Below, one piece after another: positions 16,928 through 25,054 of a stretch of 26,651 bases of DNA. The notes under the pieces were generated by a model. The model made no database searches, was not told where the DNA came from, and was given only the letters and a program-made list of their open reading frames with translations. The stretch comes from Bacteroidales bacterium UBA5762 (GTDB taxonomy: Bacteria; Bacteroidota; Bacteroidia; Bacteroidales; TTA-H9). The stretch spans positions 11,549 through 38,199 of the forward strand of contig DIEY01000033.1 of assembly GCA_002418865.1 (NCBI GenBank), written 5' to 3'. Within the stretch, counting starts at the first letter, position 1, and every line of letters starts with the position of its first letter. Made by a program: the position numbers and the translations under genes.

Positions 16928-17009
16928 AAATAAAGTGTGTATTAATTATCAAAAGAAGAATTAAACAATTGGGCTCTCTCAATTTTCCGAGCCATCAATA
17001 AAAACTGCA

Positions 17010-17017
17010 CAAAGGTA
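17010..17017 (-). promoter_or_regulatory. -7 element for the SlyD-like gene
   Basis: TACCTTTG on the minus strand, a perfect TAnnTTTG match, in the gap after the sucC stop and 82 bases before the SlyD-like ATG. Any -33 element would fall in the end of sucC. Confidence 0.45.
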
Positions 17018-17028
17018 TGAATATTATT

Positions 17029-18219
17029 TTAATGAAGAACTTTATTTACAAGATTTGCAGCTTCTTGAAGCTCGATGGCTGTTAATACTTTGAGGCCACT
17101 TTTTTGGATTAATTCTGAAGCCTCTTTAGCGTTGGTACCTTGCAAACGAACGATGATAGGAACTTTTATTTGTCCAATATTTTTATAAGCATCTACAATA
17201 CCTTGGGCTACTCTGTCGCAGCGGACTATCCCTCCAAAAATATTAATAAGTATAGCCTTCACGTTAGGATCTTTCAAGATGATGCGAAAGGCTTGTTCTA
17301 CGCGTTTAGCATCAGCAGTACCTCCAACATCAAGAAAATTAGCTGGTGCTCCACCCGACATTTTAATCATATCCATCGTAGCCATTGCCAAACCTGCACC
17401 ATTAACCATACATCCAACATTTCCATCGAGTTTTATGTAATTCAGTTTATAATTACCGGCTTCAACCTCTATAGGATCTTCCTCGTCGAGGTCGCGCATC
17501 TCAACAATATCTGGATGACGAAATAAGGCACTATTGTCGATAACAACCTTGGCATCAGCCGCAAAAATTTTCCCGTCAGAAGCTTTTATTACAGGGTTGA
17601 TTTCGAATAAGGATGCATCGCTTCCCTGGTAAGCCTGGTAAAGCGATTTAACAAAATGTAACATTTGTTTGTAGGCTTCGCCTGATAAGCCAAGATTAAA
17701 AGCAATACGCCGACATTGAAAATCCTGAATACCAACTCTCGGATCTATTTCCTCGGTAAAAATCTGTTCAGGGGTTTCTAAGGCCACAGCCTCAATATCC
17801 ATCCCTCCTCGTGGGGAATACATAAGCATGGTGCGGCCTCGCTGACGATTTAATAAAATGCTCATATAGAATTCCTGAATAGGCTCTTCTCCAGGATAAT
17901 AAATATTCTGCTCGATTAATACTTTCCTAACCAATTTGCCTTCGGCCGAAGTCTGTGGAGTTATTAGCTTCATTCCTATCATCTGAGCGGCGTATGTCTC
18001 AACTTCCTCGAGTGACTTGGCAATTTTAACTCCCCCGCTTTTCCCTCTACCTCCAGCATGAATCTGAGCCTTAACAGCCCATCGCTGAGTTCCCGTTCTT
18101 TTTTCCATAATTTTTGCAGCTTCAACTGCTTCCTTCGCATTAAAAGCAACTATGCCTTCCGGAACACTTACACCATACTTCTTTAAAATAGATTTCCCCT
18201 GAAATTCATGAAGATTCAT
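17029..18219 (-). CDS. sucC: succinate-CoA ligase (ADP-forming) beta subunit
   Basis: Nucleotide-binding beta subunit, partner of SucD, of normal length at 396 residues. The ATP-grasp domain starts with MNLHEFQGKSIL and includes WAVKAQIHAGGRGK (47-60; K50 and the glycine-rich loop bind nucleotide), FEINPV at 205-210 and AADAKVVIDN at 220-229 for magnesium. The C-terminal CoA-ligase domain carries NFLDVGG and the conserved NIFGGIVRCDRVA. ADP versus GDP preference cannot be read from sequence. sucD is 11 kb away with unrelated genes between, so the two subunits must come from separate transcripts. A good promoter lies just upstream. Confidence 0.95.
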   Translation of the reverse strand: MNLHEFQGKSILKKYGVSVPEGIVAFNAKEAVEAAKIMEKRTGTQRWAVKAQIHAGGRGKSGGVKIAKSLEEVETYAAQMIGMKLITPQTSAEGKLVRKVLIEQNIYYPGEEPIQEFYMSILLNRQRGRTMLMYSPRGGMDIEAVALETPEQIFTEEIDPRVGIQDFQCRRIAFNLGLSGEAYKQMLHFVKSLYQAYQGSDASLFEINPVIKASDGKIFAADAKVVIDNSALFRHPDIVEMRDLDEEDPIEVEAGNYKLNYIKLDGNVGCMVNGAGLAMATMDMIKMSGGAPANFLDVGGTADAKRVEQAFRIILKDPNVKAILINIFGGIVRCDRVAQGIVDAYKNIGQIKVPIIVRLQGTNAKEASELIQKSGLKVLTAIELQEAANLVNKVLH

Positions 18220-18245
18220 AAAGAAATTTTTTTCGTTTCAACGGT

Positions 18246-18272
18246 CAAAGATATGAATTAATCAATATCCAA
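18246..18272 (-). promoter_or_regulatory. Bacteroidota promoter for sucC
   Basis: Minus-strand TTG (18272-18270) and a perfect TATCTTTG (18253-18246) are 16 bases apart. The -7 element is 26 bases before the sucC ATG. The layout is nearly the same as that of the sucD promoter. Confidence 0.6.
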
Positions 18273-18355
18273 CATTTTACGCTACTACTTGTTCAACCCA
18301 AAATATAATTTTTTGAGAAAAATCATCGTTCTTTGCAAAACTTCATTCTCATTCA

Positions 18356-18856
18356 ATGATGGTTAAAAAACTTACTTGCTTTATTCTTGCTTTAGCCTCC
18401 ATAACAGGTGCGTTAGCGCAAAAACGAATAGAATTCGGTGGAAATTTAGGATTACAATTCGGAACAGTTACCATAGTTAATATTTCTCCCTCAGTTGGTT
18501 ACTGGTTTACAAATTATTTAATGGGTGGCTTAGAGCTTACCTACCTCTATTCTCATGACTCGAGAGAAGGCGGTTATAAAGGTAGCACCTATGGAATAGA
18601 TATTCTGGGGAAAGTTTATCCTTATCACAACTTCTACCTCGAAGCAAACTATTCGAATTTGAATACCGGTTTACCTTCCATAGGACCCGTGAAAGAAAGA
18701 ATATGGACTAGGGCTTTTTTAATCGGTGGGGGTTACAGCCAGCAATTGAGTCAAAACGTGTTTCTCAACTTCAGTATTTTATGGGATGTTATTGGGGAAG
18801 AATGGTATCCATTTAATAACCCTCTCATCCGAGCTGGTATTGTTACCCGCCTCTAA
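18356..18856 (+). CDS. small outer-membrane beta-barrel protein
   Basis: A 166-residue exported protein. A signal peptide of about 21 residues ends in GALA before QKRIEFGG. The mature part is short alternating strands with aromatic girdles (GYWFTNYLMGGLELTYLY, YPYHNFYLEANYSN, FLIGGGYSQQL, FLNFSILWDVIG) and glycine-rich turns, as in eight-stranded OmpA/OmpX-like barrels. The last residues are VTRL, so the classic terminal Phe is replaced by Leu. Ligand or function cannot be assigned. It is a single gene, divergent from sucC; the LolD-like gene follows after 138 bases. Confidence 0.75.
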   Translation: MMVKKLTCFILALASITGALAQKRIEFGGNLGLQFGTVTIVNISPSVGYWFTNYLMGGLELTYLYSHDSREGGYKGSTYGIDILGKVYPYHNFYLEANYSNLNTGLPSIGPVKERIWTRAFLIGGGYSQQLSQNVFLNFSILWDVIGEEWYPFNNPLIRAGIVTRL

Positions 18857-18994
18857 TTATCTTAAATATTGCTAAAAAAATAATGATTAAAGTCTCTCTG
18901 TTTTAACAACTAAAATCCAGCACACAATAATATCATTAATGACTATAGTTTTTTTCTTGACTAAGTTGATTTTTAAAAGCGAAAGGACGATAAA

Positions 18995-19654
18995 ATGAAA
19001 ACCCTGATGAAGGTCGAGAATATTCGTAAAAAATACGGGAATGTTGAAGTATTAAAAGGAATTGATTTCGAAGTATATCAAAAGGAAGTATTAGCCATAA
19101 CAGGTCCCTCCGGGGCAGGAAAATCAACATTGCTCCACATTATGGGAACCATAGAAAAACCCGATGAGGGAAAAGTTTTTTATCAAAAGCTCGATTTATT
19201 CAAAATGAAAGAAAAACAACTTTCGGCTTTCCGAAATCAACAATTAGGATTTGTATTTCAGTTTCATCACTTGCTGTTTGAATTTACTGCCTTGGAGAAT
19301 GTTTGTATTCCTGCTTTAATTGCTGGAAAAGACAAAAATATGGTTAAGAATAAAGCGGAGGAATGGTTAAATTATTTTGGTTTGTCAGACAGGATGCATC
19401 ATAAACCTGCGGAACTATCAGGCGGAGAGCAGCAACGAGTGGCAGTAGCACGAGCCTTGATCAATGATCCAATACTCATTCTGGCCGATGAACCCTCAGG
19501 TAATCTCGATAGTAAAAATGCCGAAGAACTCCATCAATTGTTCTTCAAATTAAGAGAACAATTTGAAAAAACTTTCGTTATTGTAACTCACAATCTTTCG
19601 CTCTCCAACTTATGTGATAGATGCCTTTTGATGAAAGACGGCAGTCTGCAATAA
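18995..19654 (+). CDS. ABC transporter ATPase, LolD/MacB family
   Basis: A 219-residue stand-alone ATPase with all motifs intact: Walker A GPSGAGKST at 37-45, Q-loop Q89, signature LSGGEQQR at 141-148, Walker B LILADE at 161-166, D-loop NLDS, and H-loop H199. The order and the LADEPSGNLDS form are typical of the LolD/MacB/FtsE group. LolD drives release of outer-membrane lipoproteins by LolCE, so that is the most likely role; a MacB-type or other export role is possible. No permease gene lies beside it, which fits the scattered lolD and lolE genes I expect in this phylum. The ATG is preceded by a purine-rich GAAAGGA. An ATG at codon 5 is an alternative start. Confidence 0.88.
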   Translation: MKTLMKVENIRKKYGNVEVLKGIDFEVYQKEVLAITGPSGAGKSTLLHIMGTIEKPDEGKVFYQKLDLFKMKEKQLSAFRNQQLGFVFQFHHLLFEFTALENVCIPALIAGKDKNMVKNKAEEWLNYFGLSDRMHHKPAELSGGEQQRVAVARALINDPILILADEPSGNLDSKNAEELHQLFFKLREQFEKTFVIVTHNLSLSNLCDRCLLMKDGSLQ

Positions 19655-19733
19655 GGTAATTCTATCTCATTTTTACTTTTTAATAGTCATCATAAAAAAC
19701 TCATAAACCTTTTTTATTTACAAATTCAATTTT

Positions 19734-20555
19734 TTACTCGTTGAAATCCCAAACTACTTCATCGATTAAGATAGGATTTTTTTCATTGTTTTTACAAAAG
19801 ATATAGAAACAAATTCTGGCATAACGCACTGTGGCATTTTGCAATATTATCTCTTTCCAAATGGGAACAGAGCTATAAGACAATGGTTCATTTAATCCAA
19901 TAGTAAAAAAATTTTTACCATCTTCAGAACCTTCAATTACAATACGTGTACAATCGTAATCTGGTGATTCTCCGGTAAAATAATGAATTTTTAAATTGTT
20001 CACGTTACGAATTACTCCAAAATTCACTTCTAATTCTATCTTTTCCCCAATCAAGTTCAAGAAATTATTCTCGTTTCCACTTGCATCCACCAGACCGTCA
20101 AAGAGGCAAAACTTCCGTGAAATATTCAAACAGGGTTTTTTATCACAAAATATCTCAAAATCTTGTAGATTTTCAATTTTTATCAAGGTCAATTTTTTTA
20201 TCGAAGTTTTTTTATTGGAAGATGATACAGCAAATGTCTGAAGAACAGCTGATTGATTAATTAAAAGTGGTTGTTTATACCTGATGAATCCACTATCATC
20301 TGCCGCATTGTAGGTTGAATAAAAAATTTCGTCTTTTGGATGATCAGCAATAAGTCTTAGTTCAATTGAGCGTGTGAAATAGAAAATCGAATCTAAAATA
20401 GTATCATTGGCAATAACGAAATAAACTCCATCAAACTGCAAACTATCCACTTCATTTGTACTTATAGCTTGGGCTTTTAGCAAGTCCCATGAAAGATCTG
20501 ATAATAAAAAAATAAAAATTGCGCTTAAGATAAAATTTTTATAGCCTTTAAACAT
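19734..20555 (-). CDS. exported protein with chitobiase-C-like and discoidin-like regions
   Basis: A 273-residue protein I do not recognise as a whole. It begins with a short basic stretch and a hydrophobic segment (about 9-21), so it is exported or anchored. Residues about 65-120 (LRLIADHPKDEIFYST, then ADDSGF, then AVLQTFAVS) resemble the chitobiase/beta-hexosaminidase C-terminal beta domain. Residues about 150-270 (IELEVNFGV, NNLKIHYFTG, TRIVIEGSEDGKNFFTIG, VRYARICFY) resemble a galactose-binding/F5-8 type C jelly roll. No catalytic domain is present, so surface binding is the likeliest role. It overlaps the end of the MFS gene by eight bases, so expression is coupled. Codon use looks more AT-rich than in neighbours. 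Confidence 0.55.
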   Translation of the reverse strand: MFKGYKNFILSAIFIFLLSDLSWDLLKAQAISTNEVDSLQFDGVYFVIANDTILDSIFYFTRSIELRLIADHPKDEIFYSTYNAADDSGFIRYKQPLLINQSAVLQTFAVSSSNKKTSIKKLTLIKIENLQDFEIFCDKKPCLNISRKFCLFDGLVDASGNENNFLNLIGEKIELEVNFGVIRNVNNLKIHYFTGESPDYDCTRIVIEGSEDGKNFFTIGLNEPLSYSSVPIWKEIILQNATVRYARICFYIFCKNNEKNPILIDEVVWDFNE

Positions 20556-21729
20556 TAACGGCTGGTTCAGACTTTATAGAGAAAGTAAAATAAAAAATTG
20601 TTATTAGTGCTGCTATAGCGGTAGTAAGCAAGGCAACTGTAGCCCCAAATTTATACCAAAGAACTCCAGCCAATGAACTTGCCAGCATAGTAAAAACACT
20701 TTGGAAAGCAGTATAAGCGCCAATAGCTGTAGCTGTTTCAGTTTTTGGCGAAACATTGCTAATCCATGCCTTACTGATTCCTTCAGTAGCTGCTGCATAA
20801 ATTCCATATATTATAAATAAGCCAAAAAATATAGAAAGCTTTGTATTGAACGCAAAACCAAAATAAACTAAGGCAAACATTAAAAGCCCAAAAACGAATA
20901 TTCTTTTCAATCCGAGTTTATCGGCAATGATTCCTATAGGATATGAGGCAAAGGCATAGACTACATTGTAAAAAATATAAGTTCCTATTACCCATGTATC
21001 GTTTAGTCCGGCTTCTTTAATTTTTAAAAGTAGAAAAACGTCGGAACTATTGAAAAGAGTGAAGAATAATAAACCAGCCACAATCTTTTTATAAGTAATA
21101 TTGCTTGTTTTAACATATTTGATAAATGAAAAAAATGACACCTTGTTATTAGTAGGTTTTTTAACCATAGTCTTTTCTTTGATCAGAAAAGTTAATAATA
21201 TGGCCAATAATCCAGGTATAAATGCAATATAAAAGAGGGTTTTATATTGATTGGGATAAAAATAAAGAAAAAGCAGTGCAAACAAAGGACCAATAGCCGC
21301 TCCAACTGTATCTAACGAACGATGAAATCCAAAAACTCTTCCTTTAGTTTCAGGTGTAGCCTCATCAGACAATAAAGCATCACGAGCTCCTGTACGAATA
21401 CCTTTCCCCAGCCTGTCGAATGTTCGGGCAAAAAACACCCATAATGGGTAAATAAACATTGCAATCATTGGCTTGGATATCGCACTCAAACTATATCCAA
21501 TCCTGATAAATGGAACTCTTTTCCCCTTTTCATCGGAAAGCTTCCCAAAATAACCCTTGCTCAATCCGGCTGTTGCTTCGGCCAAACCTTCCAATATCCC
21601 AATTAGTACAACCGTAAACCCTATGCTCTTTAAATAAATCGGCATTACCGGATAAAGCATCTCACTGGCAATGTCGGTAAATAAACTCACTAACGACAAT
21701 ATCCAGATGGTACGAGTTAAATATTTCAT
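20548..21729 (-). CDS. MFS transporter, substrate unknown
   Basis: A 393-residue, 12-helix major facilitator. Early motifs are SLVSLFTDIASEMLYPVMP after the start and GKLSDEKGKRVPFIRIGY after helix 2. The loop ARTFDRLGKGIRTGARDALLSDEA marks a common bacterial subgroup often annotated as multidrug or siderophore-like exporters, so efflux is a guess. The frame is open up to 21837, but I place the start at 21729 (MKYLTRTIW) because the first helix begins there and because a good promoter (21756-21781) lies inside the longer version. Its stop overlaps the following exported-protein gene by eight bases. Confidence 0.85.
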   Translation of the reverse strand: MKYLTRTIWILSLVSLFTDIASEMLYPVMPIYLKSIGFTVVLIGILEGLAEATAGLSKGYFGKLSDEKGKRVPFIRIGYSLSAISKPMIAMFIYPLWVFFARTFDRLGKGIRTGARDALLSDEATPETKGRVFGFHRSLDTVGAAIGPLFALLFLYFYPNQYKTLFYIAFIPGLLAILLTFLIKEKTMVKKPTNNKVSFFSFIKYVKTSNITYKKIVAGLLFFTLFNSSDVFLLLKIKEAGLNDTWVIGTYIFYNVVYAFASYPIGIIADKLGLKRIFVFGLLMFALVYFGFAFNTKLSIFFGLFIIYGIYAAATEGISKAWISNVSPKTETATAIGAYTAFQSVFTMLASSLAGVLWYKFGATVALLTTAIAALITIFYFTFSIKSEPAVNV

Positions 21730-21755
21730 TGAAGGATCCCCATTTTTACGGCTAG

Positions 21756-21781
21756 CAAAAGTAGAAAAATTATTAGTGCAA
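21756..21781 (-). promoter_or_regulatory. Bacteroidota promoter for the MFS gene
   Basis: Minus-strand TTG (21781-21779) and a perfect TACTTTTG (21763-21756) with a 15-base spacer. The -7 element lies 26 bases before the ATG at 21729. It supports that start over the upstream one at 21837. Confidence 0.65.
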
Positions 21782-22007
21782 CATTCAGGATAAAACCTAC
21801 AAATTCTATCATATACAAACGATTCTATAAGATTCATTTACAATCCCAAAAGGATATTCCCGAAAAAATAAAACTGAAGTTTACCTTTTATCTCAATCAA
21901 TACGAAATATTTAATGCTGGATTCAAATAACATGCATTACATTTATTTGAATCTAATTTAATGATTACCAAGTATACGACCAATTTTTATTCAATTTGAA
22001 AATGTAA

Positions 22008-22838
22008 ATGAAAGAGATATTCAAAAGCCTGAATCGCATATCGACTGAACGAATTGTTAATTTTGTCGAATTAAGAATTTCATCTATAAAACACCTTAAG
22101 TTGGATAATAAAAATGGCTGTTTAATTTGTGGAGAAGATTTGGTATACAATAATTTGCAGAAAAGAATCGAGTGTTTTTATTGTAAAAATACTTTCGAAA
22201 CTAATGTGCTTTGCAAAAACCACCATTATGTTTGTGATGAATGCCACAGCATGCCAGCCTATTCAGCAATCGAAACATTTTGTTCGAAAAGCCTGTTGAA
22301 GAACCCACTCGAGATTGCTATTTTGTTGATGCATCATCCTTCTATCAAAATGCACGGCCCTGAACATCACTTTCTTGTAGCGGCATCATTGCTTACGGCT
22401 TACTATAATACCACAAATGAACCGACTAATAAGTCAGTTATGCTAAGCGAAGCTCAAAAAAGAGCTAAAAATATTTTAGGAGGTTTTTGTGGATATTATG
22501 GCAATTGTGGTGCTGCTGTGGGTACAGGCATTTTTATGAGCCTGATTACTCATTCCACTCCTTTAGCCAAAGAGGAATGGAAGCTATGTAACTTGATGAC
22601 CTCCAACAGTCTTCATTCGATTGCTCATGCTGGTGGCCCTCGCTGCTGTAAACGAAATACCTACTTAGCTATCATAGAAGCTTCTCGTTTTGTGAATGAA
22701 AATCTTCAAATTCCCCTCAAAACAGGAAAGCAGCTCCAATGTCCATTCTCCCAGTTGAATCGAGAGTGCAAAAAAGAAGAATGTAAGTTTTATAAGGGCT
22801 GTAATATAGATACCTCATTCGCTCAAAACGAATCATAG
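22008..22838 (+). CDS. Cys-rich DUF5714 family protein
   Basis: A 276-residue, apparently cytoplasmic protein with 17 cysteines. I recognise it as DUF5714 and know no established function. The N-terminal part has a zinc-ribbon-like set, C38-x2-C41 and C56-x2-C59, then C69 and C76-x2-C79. The conserved core carries HGPEHHFLV at 116-124, GGFCGYYGNCGAAVGTGIF at 158-176 and AGGPRCCKR at 208-216. A C-terminal set C245, C254, C259, C265 (CPFS, C-x4-C-x5-C) recalls an iron-sulfur or zinc site. The conserved glycine/cysteine loops and paired cysteines suggest metal or cluster binding and a redox or radical-related role, but that is inference. It stands alone, between a divergent MFS gene and the convergent kinase gene. 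Confidence 0.8.
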   Translation: MKEIFKSLNRISTERIVNFVELRISSIKHLKLDNKNGCLICGEDLVYNNLQKRIECFYCKNTFETNVLCKNHHYVCDECHSMPAYSAIETFCSKSLLKNPLEIAILLMHHPSIKMHGPEHHFLVAASLLTAYYNTTNEPTNKSVMLSEAQKRAKNILGGFCGYYGNCGAAVGTGIFMSLITHSTPLAKEEWKLCNLMTSNSLHSIAHAGGPRCCKRNTYLAIIEASRFVNENLQIPLKTGKQLQCPFSQLNRECKKEECKFYKGCNIDTSFAQNES

Positions 22839-23025
22839 GATGCCAAAATTATATAAGAATGTAAAGAGTTTAAAAATGAGACAAAACGAAACGTCAGCCT
22901 TCATTCTAACTTTATCGACTCTCTATTTTTTAGATCTAAACATTGGAAAAACCACAGTTCCGAGAGATTTTCTATTGTAAGGCTATAGTCATAGCGTAAA
23001 GTAAAGCAATAAAACCTCATTTAAC

Positions 23026-24102
23026 TTAATTGATAAGAGAATGGATGATTCGTTTTATTTCTTTTTCTCTTATTACGAAATCATGATACAATGCAAATTG
23101 TGCTTTTGCTCTTTGCAAATTATGTTTTGAATGCCCTATTCGAAAATAAACATCTTCATTTAAGTAATCCGTAAGAAAACGCAAGCCAATGATGAAAGTC
23201 ATATGAGCTGGGGCATGAGGTAGCCCATCAATTTCGTCATTAGTTAAAACATTTTTTAGATGAGGTAAATAGCCCTCACAATAAGCCTTCAATAAATTTG
23301 AATCGAATTGTATCAAACTAATATCAGGCTCGTCTTCTTCGAAAGGATTGGCTGTGGTTCGCAATGCATCGCCAAAATCGTGCAAATAACTACCAGGCAT
23401 CACTGTATCCAAATCAATCATGCAAATTCCTTTTAAATGTTGGTCAAATAATACATTATTGATTTTAGGATCATTATGGACGACTCTTCGAGGTGTTGCA
23501 GAATGATAAATCTTGTTAGAAAAGGCGATCTCGTCGATGCTAACAGAGGTAATGCTTTGAATCAAGTTACCAGCCTCACGCAAACGTTCGGGTTTAGCTT
23601 TCTTCATTGCCAAAATAAAATCATGCCATCTTACTTCGAGCTGATGAAAACCCGGTAAAATAATATGAAGCTCTTTCGATGGAAAATTCCTAAGTAAAAA
23701 ATGAAACTTTCCCAATATCTTTCCCGCTTCGAAAGCCATTTCTGCCGATAAAGCCTTATCGTAAGTTACTGCATAGGGTATCATTTCCATTACTCTCCAA
23801 TATTCTCCCTGGTAGTCGGTATAATAAGAACCCCCATTGATGGTTTTAAAAAATCTGAGAGTAGAATTTTTAAATGTGGAACAATTTGTAATATAGCAGG
23901 TTACATTGAAAAGGTTTTCCATAAGCGCATCAACATCAGGAAAAATCTTTTGGTTAATGCACTGAAAGATATAATTTCTTTCTAAAGTTTTTACGCAGAA
24001 AGTGTGGTGAATATGCCCCGAGCCGTGAGGCTGAAATTGCGATAAAGCCTCGTCTATTCCAAAAGCAACAAATACGTCATGGGGAATAACACTTAATCCC
24101 AT
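23026..24102 (-). CDS. NahK-like sugar 1-kinase (APH fold phosphotransferase)
   Basis: A 358-residue kinase of the aminoglycoside phosphotransferase fold. GSGHIHHTFCV at 27-37 is the nucleotide loop form seen in N-acetylhexosamine 1-kinases (NahK) and relatives. The catalytic loop is VVHNDPKINN at 207-216 with base D211 and N216, and the metal motif is IDLDTV at 229-234 with D232. It should phosphorylate a free hexose or N-acetylhexosamine at C1 with ATP. The frame is open to 24192, but the start at 24102 (MGLSVIPHD) fits the family and gives a 10-base overlap with the preceding nucleotidyltransferase gene, so the two are translationally coupled. Its product, a sugar 1-phosphate, is what that enzyme would use. 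Substrate identity is not readable. Confidence 0.85.
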   Translation of the reverse strand: MGLSVIPHDVFVAFGIDEALSQFQPHGSGHIHHTFCVKTLERNYIFQCINQKIFPDVDALMENLFNVTCYITNCSTFKNSTLRFFKTINGGSYYTDYQGEYWRVMEMIPYAVTYDKALSAEMAFEAGKILGKFHFLLRNFPSKELHIILPGFHQLEVRWHDFILAMKKAKPERLREAGNLIQSITSVSIDEIAFSNKIYHSATPRRVVHNDPKINNVLFDQHLKGICMIDLDTVMPGSYLHDFGDALRTTANPFEEDEPDISLIQFDSNLLKAYCEGYLPHLKNVLTNDEIDGLPHAPAHMTFIIGLRFLTDYLNEDVYFRIGHSKHNLQRAKAQFALYHDFVIREKEIKRIIHSLIN

Positions 24103-25007
24103 AAAGGTTCCGGATAAAAACCTTGCTTCACTAATCGATGTAAATTTTCGATTACCTTGGGGCGATCTTCCTGATAAGTAATGCCAAACCATTGTTCGTT
24201 CACCTTAAGAATTTTAAATTGAGCCTTGCCAGTTGAGATAAGATGATCGGCTACCGAAGGAATATAAAATTCGGCACTCGTTGAACCATGATTCTCTTTC
24301 AAGAATTCGATGAAAAGCCGTTCGAAATCCTCAAAAATTTCAGGGAAAAATGCCCATGTATTCATTGAAACAATAGTATCTCCAGGTAAAAACACTAAAT
24401 CTCTGTCAGAATTCGGATAGGCATAACCTCCATGTGTTTTATGAATTTGATGCGTCTCGACGATTTTCTTCAAATATCCATTCTCATCTATTTGGCAAAT
24501 TCCCCTCGAAACCCCACCATAATCAGAAAGTGTTTTCGAAAGATAATAACCCGCGAGGGCATATTCTGGAATATCAGATTCTCGAGGTTTCGAGAAAAAA
24601 TCAATAACCGCTTGATAAGCTCCAGGACCGTAAAAATCATCTGCATTGATGACGGCAAAAGGTTCATTGATTTTGTTCTTAGCCATCAAAACGGCATGTC
24701 CTGTACCCCAAGGTTTATTCCTTCCTTCTGGTACTGAATATCCCGAAGGCAAATATTCGAGTTCCTGATATACATAATCTATTTCTATTTTCCCTTTATA
24801 TCTATTACCGAAAAACGCTATAAAATCTTTTTCAATTTGTTTACGGATAATAAAGATAACCTTCCCAAAACCTGCCCTCATAGCATCGAAAACACTGAAA
24901 TCAATAATGGTTTCTCCATGTGGGCCAAGCGGATCGAGTTGTTTTAAACCACCATAGCGGCTTCCTATTCCTGCTGCAAGGACCAATAAAGTCGGTTTTG
25001 TTTTCAT
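24093..25007 (-). CDS. sugar-1-phosphate nucleotidyltransferase
   Basis: A 304-residue NTP-transferase with a Rossmann-like fold, which joins a sugar 1-phosphate to a nucleoside triphosphate (giving for example UDP-sugar) and releases pyrophosphate. The nucleotide loop is LAAGIGSRYGGLKQ at 10-23, substrate loop KPWGTGHA at 98-105, and the metal-binding segment NADDFYG at 121-127. No left-handed helix acyltransferase domain is present, unlike GlmU. The frame is open to 25061, but MKTKPTLLV at 25007 begins just before the first strand as in relatives, so I use it. It lies 47 bases after the permease and overlaps the kinase by 10 bases. Whether UTP, dTTP or GTP is used cannot be decided here. 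Confidence 0.85.
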   Translation of the reverse strand: MKTKPTLLVLAAGIGSRYGGLKQLDPLGPHGETIIDFSVFDAMRAGFGKVIFIIRKQIEKDFIAFFGNRYKGKIEIDYVYQELEYLPSGYSVPEGRNKPWGTGHAVLMAKNKINEPFAVINADDFYGPGAYQAVIDFFSKPRESDIPEYALAGYYLSKTLSDYGGVSRGICQIDENGYLKKIVETHQIHKTHGGYAYPNSDRDLVFLPGDTIVSMNTWAFFPEIFEDFERLFIEFLKENHGSTSAEFYIPSVADHLISTGKAQFKILKVNEQWFGITYQEDRPKVIENLHRLVKQGFYPEPLWD

Positions 25008-25054
25008 CACATTGGAGTATTGAAAATGATGGTACGAAATTAATAAAAAATCTG

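Noticed and set aside
21730..21837. 36-residue N-terminal extension of the MFS protein
   Set aside because: The extension lacks MFS character and contains a well-formed promoter; MKYLTRTIW at 21729 fits the first helix.
24103..24192. 30-residue N-terminal extension of the sugar kinase
   Set aside because: It lies inside the end of the nucleotidyltransferase in another frame; the start at 24102 matches relatives and gives normal coupling.
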